From: a virus
IMG/VR virus record: IMGVR_UViG_3300045146_000277
Coordinates: 1-27,768 of that record
Strand: one strand, 5' to 3'
DNA length: 27,768 nt
Positions 26,730 through 27,768 of the stretch are shown one piece after another; within the stretch, counting starts at the first letter, position 1; every line of letters starts with the position of its first letter. A program made the translations under genes and the position numbers. Under the pieces are notes generated by a model. The model had not been told where the DNA came from. It ran no database searches and saw nothing but the letters and a program-made list of their open reading frames with translations.

Positions 26730-27768
26730 ATGGCCACCACAACCGCAACCCCGCTGGAAGCCGCCACGCTGGCCGTGTGCCACGAAGCGCTCAACACCAA
26801 CAGCGAAAGCGACCTGCTGATCGCCGCCAAGGTGCGGGCGCTCGTGGTCGGCTATGCGAAACGATGGGCCACGGCTGAGTATGTGCCGTTGGAAATCGAA
26901 AACGTATTGACCGCCGACCTGGTGAATCCGCAGACCACGAGGCCAAGCCGCAAGTTGCGAACGGCCGGCAAGCTGGACGTGGTGGCCATGCACGGCAGTC
27001 AGAAGGTGCTGATCGACCACAAGACGACTTCGGACGACATCACCGACCCGGCCGGCCCCTACTGGCGGCAACTGGTCGTCGAGTCGCAGCCCACTCATTA
27101 CATGCTCTTGAAATGGCAGCGTGGCGAAAAACTGGACTCGGCCATGTGGGACGTCATCCACAAGCCGACCATCAACCCGAGGCAGTTGAAATCCAAAGCC
27201 GAAAAGGCATCGGTCGTGGCGACGCAGGAATACTGCGGCCAACGGATGACGCTCGACACCCTGCAATGGCTGCAAACCAACGACCGCGAAAACCTGGAGA
27301 TGTACGAGGCCCGGTTGGCGGACGACTGTTGCAGCGTGCGGCCGGAGTGGTATTTCCAACGCCGCACCATTCCGCGGCTCGACAGCGAATTGATGGACTA
27401 CGCCCGCGACCTGTGGGACGCCGGGCAACTGATTATCGAAGCCCGCCGCTATCAGCGGTGGCCCAAGCATCCGGCATCGTGCATGGCCTACGGGCGGCCG
27501 TGCCAATTCCTGGGAATCTGCTCCAACTTCGATTCGTGCGATTCGTCGAACTGGAAGCGGCTCGACAATCCGCACCGCGAATTGCCGGAACTGACCGGCC
27601 AAGAGAAAGACACGATTACCTTTTCCGGCGTGCGGACCTTCCAAGCCTGCCCGCGGAAATTCTTCTACCGCTATGAACTCGGGTTGGAACGCGTGGACGA
27701 AGAGGAAGCCGAGAGCCTTCGCTTCGGACACTTGATGCACTTGGCTCTCGAAGCCTACTGGCGGGCTC
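26730..27768 (+). CDS. PD-(D/E)XK nuclease, RecB/Cas4-like, with second module start (3' cut)
   Basis: 346 codons are open to the window end; ATG 26730 lies 5 nt after csrA, with AAGG before it. Residues 70-130: GKLDVVAMHGSQKVLIDHKT then TSDDIT hold the GxxD and DHK of the nuclease core, and VESQPTHYMLL the QxxxY motif. Near residue 255 a C-x6-C-x5-C-x5-C cluster (MAYGRPCQFLGICSNFDSCD) resembles the Fe-S site of RecB/Cas4 nucleases. Then TFSGVRTFQACPRKFFYRYE and SLRFGHLMHLALEAYW restart an N-terminal nuclease region (CPRKF...FGxxxH). So two modules are in line, the first without its own CPRKF part. It likely takes part in phage recombination or DNA processing. Confidence 0.85.
   Translation, partial: MATTTATPLEAATLAVCHEALNTNSESDLLIAAKVRALVVGYAKRWATAEYVPLEIENVLTADLVNPQTTRPSRKLRTAGKLDVVAMHGSQKVLIDHKTTSDDITDPAGPYWRQLVVESQPTHYMLLKWQRGEKLDSAMWDVIHKPTINPRQLKSKAEKASVVATQEYCGQRMTLDTLQWLQTNDRENLEMYEARLADDCCSVRPEWYFQRRTIPRLDSELMDYARDLWDAGQLIIEARRYQRWPKHPASCMAYGRPCQFLGICSNFDSCDSSNWKRLDNPHRELPELTGQEKDTITFSGVRTFQACPRKFFYRYELGLERVDEEEAESLRFGHLMHLALEAYWRA

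Noticed and set aside
26289-27740. 483-codon open frame on the - strand
   Set aside because: It is the shadow of csrA and the PD-(D/E)XK nuclease, both firmly recognised on the + strand.
1-27768. CRISPR array
   Set aside because: No set of regularly spaced direct repeats of 20-40 nt; the Cas4-like nuclease is a phage recombination-type protein here.

Overview
The window looks like about 28 kb of a tailed-phage genome with high GC content. It could be a free temperate phage or a prophage part. Its host is probably a planctomycete. The best host clues are a membrane-anchored protein ending in an SHD1-like (SLA1 homology) domain, a domain expanded in Planctomycetes, and the intergenic repeat style (CCCTAAT-like and ACAGGTTACAGGGG-like strings). 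Host and taxonomy are inference; no marker gene is present. Almost all genes lie on the + strand and many overlap by ATGA or TAATG.

Layout. 1-5753 is the head module in lambda-like order: terminase large subunit (5' cut by the window), a zinc-ribbon protein, a gpW-like connector, a lambda gpB-like portal, a capsid protease with an in-frame nested scaffold (lambda C/Nu3 style), a major capsid protein and a Bbp16-like cement protein. 5953-8515 is an unusual insert: a papain-like (C1) cysteine peptidase with a lipoprotein-type signal, a three-helix membrane protein, a zinc-ribbon miniprotein and a small membrane-anchored protein. 8526-12804 holds probable host-contact proteins: an unknown protein, an SGNH esterase and two fibre-like proteins. 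12807-21150 is connector and tail: head-tail joining, tail terminator, tail completion, tail tube, a chaperone pair probably joined by a -1 frameshift, tape measure, minor tail or baseplate proteins, and Cys-rich proteins.

21151-27768 is the regulatory, integration and early region: a Cys-rich protein coupled to a Cro/CI-like repressor, an antisense SHD1 gene, the 3' part of a tRNA-Leu(CAG) gene (probable attP core), two tandem RNA structures of the same three-way-junction design, an excisionase-like protein, an HNH-HTH-AP2 protein, a tyrosine integrase, a zinc-ribbon/RpoA-CTD-like fusion, CsrA, and a RecB/Cas4-like nuclease that runs off the end.

The most notable items are the nested scaffold start, the start-less second tail-chaperone frame with a T TTT TTC heptamer upstream, the tRNA-Leu core with a degenerate ~170-bp arm element that recurs 2 kb away, the two adjacent junction-type RNAs, the peptidase cassette inside the virion module, and an RpoA-CTD-like protein next to CsrA. 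All functions come from reading the sequence; no database search was run.
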